This document shows, one piece after another, positions 63,790 to 64,000 of a DNA stretch of 64,000 nucleotides. The notes beneath the pieces are model-generated. The model ran no database searches. It saw only the letters and a program-made list of their open reading frames with translations, and was not told the origin of the DNA. Position 1 is the stretch's first letter. Every line of letters begins with the position of its first letter. Made by a program: the position numbers and the translations under genes. Origin of the DNA: Chlorobaculum limnaeum (GTDB lineage Bacteria; Bacteroidota; Chlorobiia; Chlorobiales; Chlorobiaceae); contig NZ_CP017305.1 of NCBI RefSeq assembly GCF_001747405.1, forward strand, positions 2,188,001-2,252,000, in the 5' to 3' direction.

Positions 63790-64000
63790 ATTGGGCTAAA
63801 GCCCTGATTTATTATTCTTTATCTGGATACCCCGGACTGAAGTCCAGGGCAATTTTTTAAGAGTTTTAATGGTCGGAGCAATAACTTCGATTCCCATATT
63901 CAGGCGGGATTCATCCCGCCGGACATTTCGGCTTTGGTATTCATGTTGCCCCGGACTTCAGTCCGGGGAAGAAAGAGCCTCTCCTCCTCATGGGCTTCAG
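63790..64000. repeat. Composite palindromic repeat A (copy reaching the window edge)
   Basis: ATTGGGCTAAAGCCCTGATT, CCCCGGACTGAAGTCCAGGG, a middle hairpin CAGGCGGGATTCATCCCGCC, then GCCCCGGACTTCAGTCCGGGG and TGGGCTTCAG at the edge, where the inverted outer arm is cut off by the window. The preceding 63703-63789 has no gene. Confidence 0.8.

Overview
The window looks like chromosomal DNA of a green sulfur bacterium (Chlorobi, most like Chlorobaculum/Chlorobium). It carries the chlorophyllide reductase subunit gene bchY, an o-succinylbenzoate-type menaquinone pathway (menF, menD, menH, menB, menC, menE), a DUF3098 protein and an HU-like/SPOR fusion protein of the Bacteroidetes-Chlorobi kind. 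The core DNA is GC-rich with densely packed, often 4-nt-overlapping genes. Genus placement is inference; no rRNA gene is present.

Layout. 0-3.3 kb: ndh, a small membrane protein, argD and a DUF3098 gene. 3.3-6.2 kb: AT-rich accessory DNA with a Shedu-type defence nuclease, a class III Fic protein and a DUF2442 gene. 6.3-10 kb: bchY, the HU/SPOR protein and xseA. 10-11.3 kb: an accessory DUF1828/DUF1829 pair. 11.4-15.4 kb: kdsB, dtd, a DUF167 gene, gatC, citrate synthase, tRNA-Asp and a metal-binding HMA protein. 15.5-36 kb: a TPR lipoprotein, then the men genes on the plus strand. These are split by an accessory block of arylamine N-acetyltransferase, DinB and a HigB-HigA/ImmA-Mod-Res type III restriction operon, bounded by two direct copies of a palindromic repeat. 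Next come a truncated menH copy, a DUF559 nuclease gene inside G/C-tract hairpin repeats, intact menH, a ParDE-like pair, a KamA-type radical SAM gene and menBCE. 36-41 kb: a membrane protein, dapB, parB, parA, a 3-methyladenine glycosylase and mgtE. 41.3-49 kb: a DUF433/DUF5615 toxin-antitoxin pair, a CPBP protease, mnmA, an esterase and B12-dependent methionine synthase metH. 49-53.3 kb: a low-GC cluster of small genes with duplicated DUF2281/DUF2442 modules and gene fragments. 53.4-59.3 kb: envelope genes (SRPBCC protein, two L,D-transpeptidases, membrane protein, SIMPL protein, DUF2278 protein). 59.7-64 kb: tkt and pgl, a frameshifted DUF2971 gene and a C-terminal remnant of zwf.

How the genes work together. 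menF-menD-menH-menC-menE-menB convert chorismate to dihydroxynaphthoyl-CoA for menaquinone/chlorobiumquinone. The type II NADH dehydrogenase could feed that quinone pool. BchY belongs to bacteriochlorophyll a synthesis. Citrate synthase, transketolase and 6-phosphogluconolactonase are central carbon enzymes. The accessory parts are rich in defence and toxin-antitoxin functions.

At least five repeat families recur between genes: a composite palindromic element built on GGGCTAAAGCCC and CCCCGGACTGAAGTCCGGGG, a GGGGCGGACA/TGTCCGCCCC hairpin family, a TCCCGACNNGTCGGGA-type family, CCCCCTTT/AAAGGGGG hairpins around the DUF559 gene, and one inverted-repeat element near the right end.
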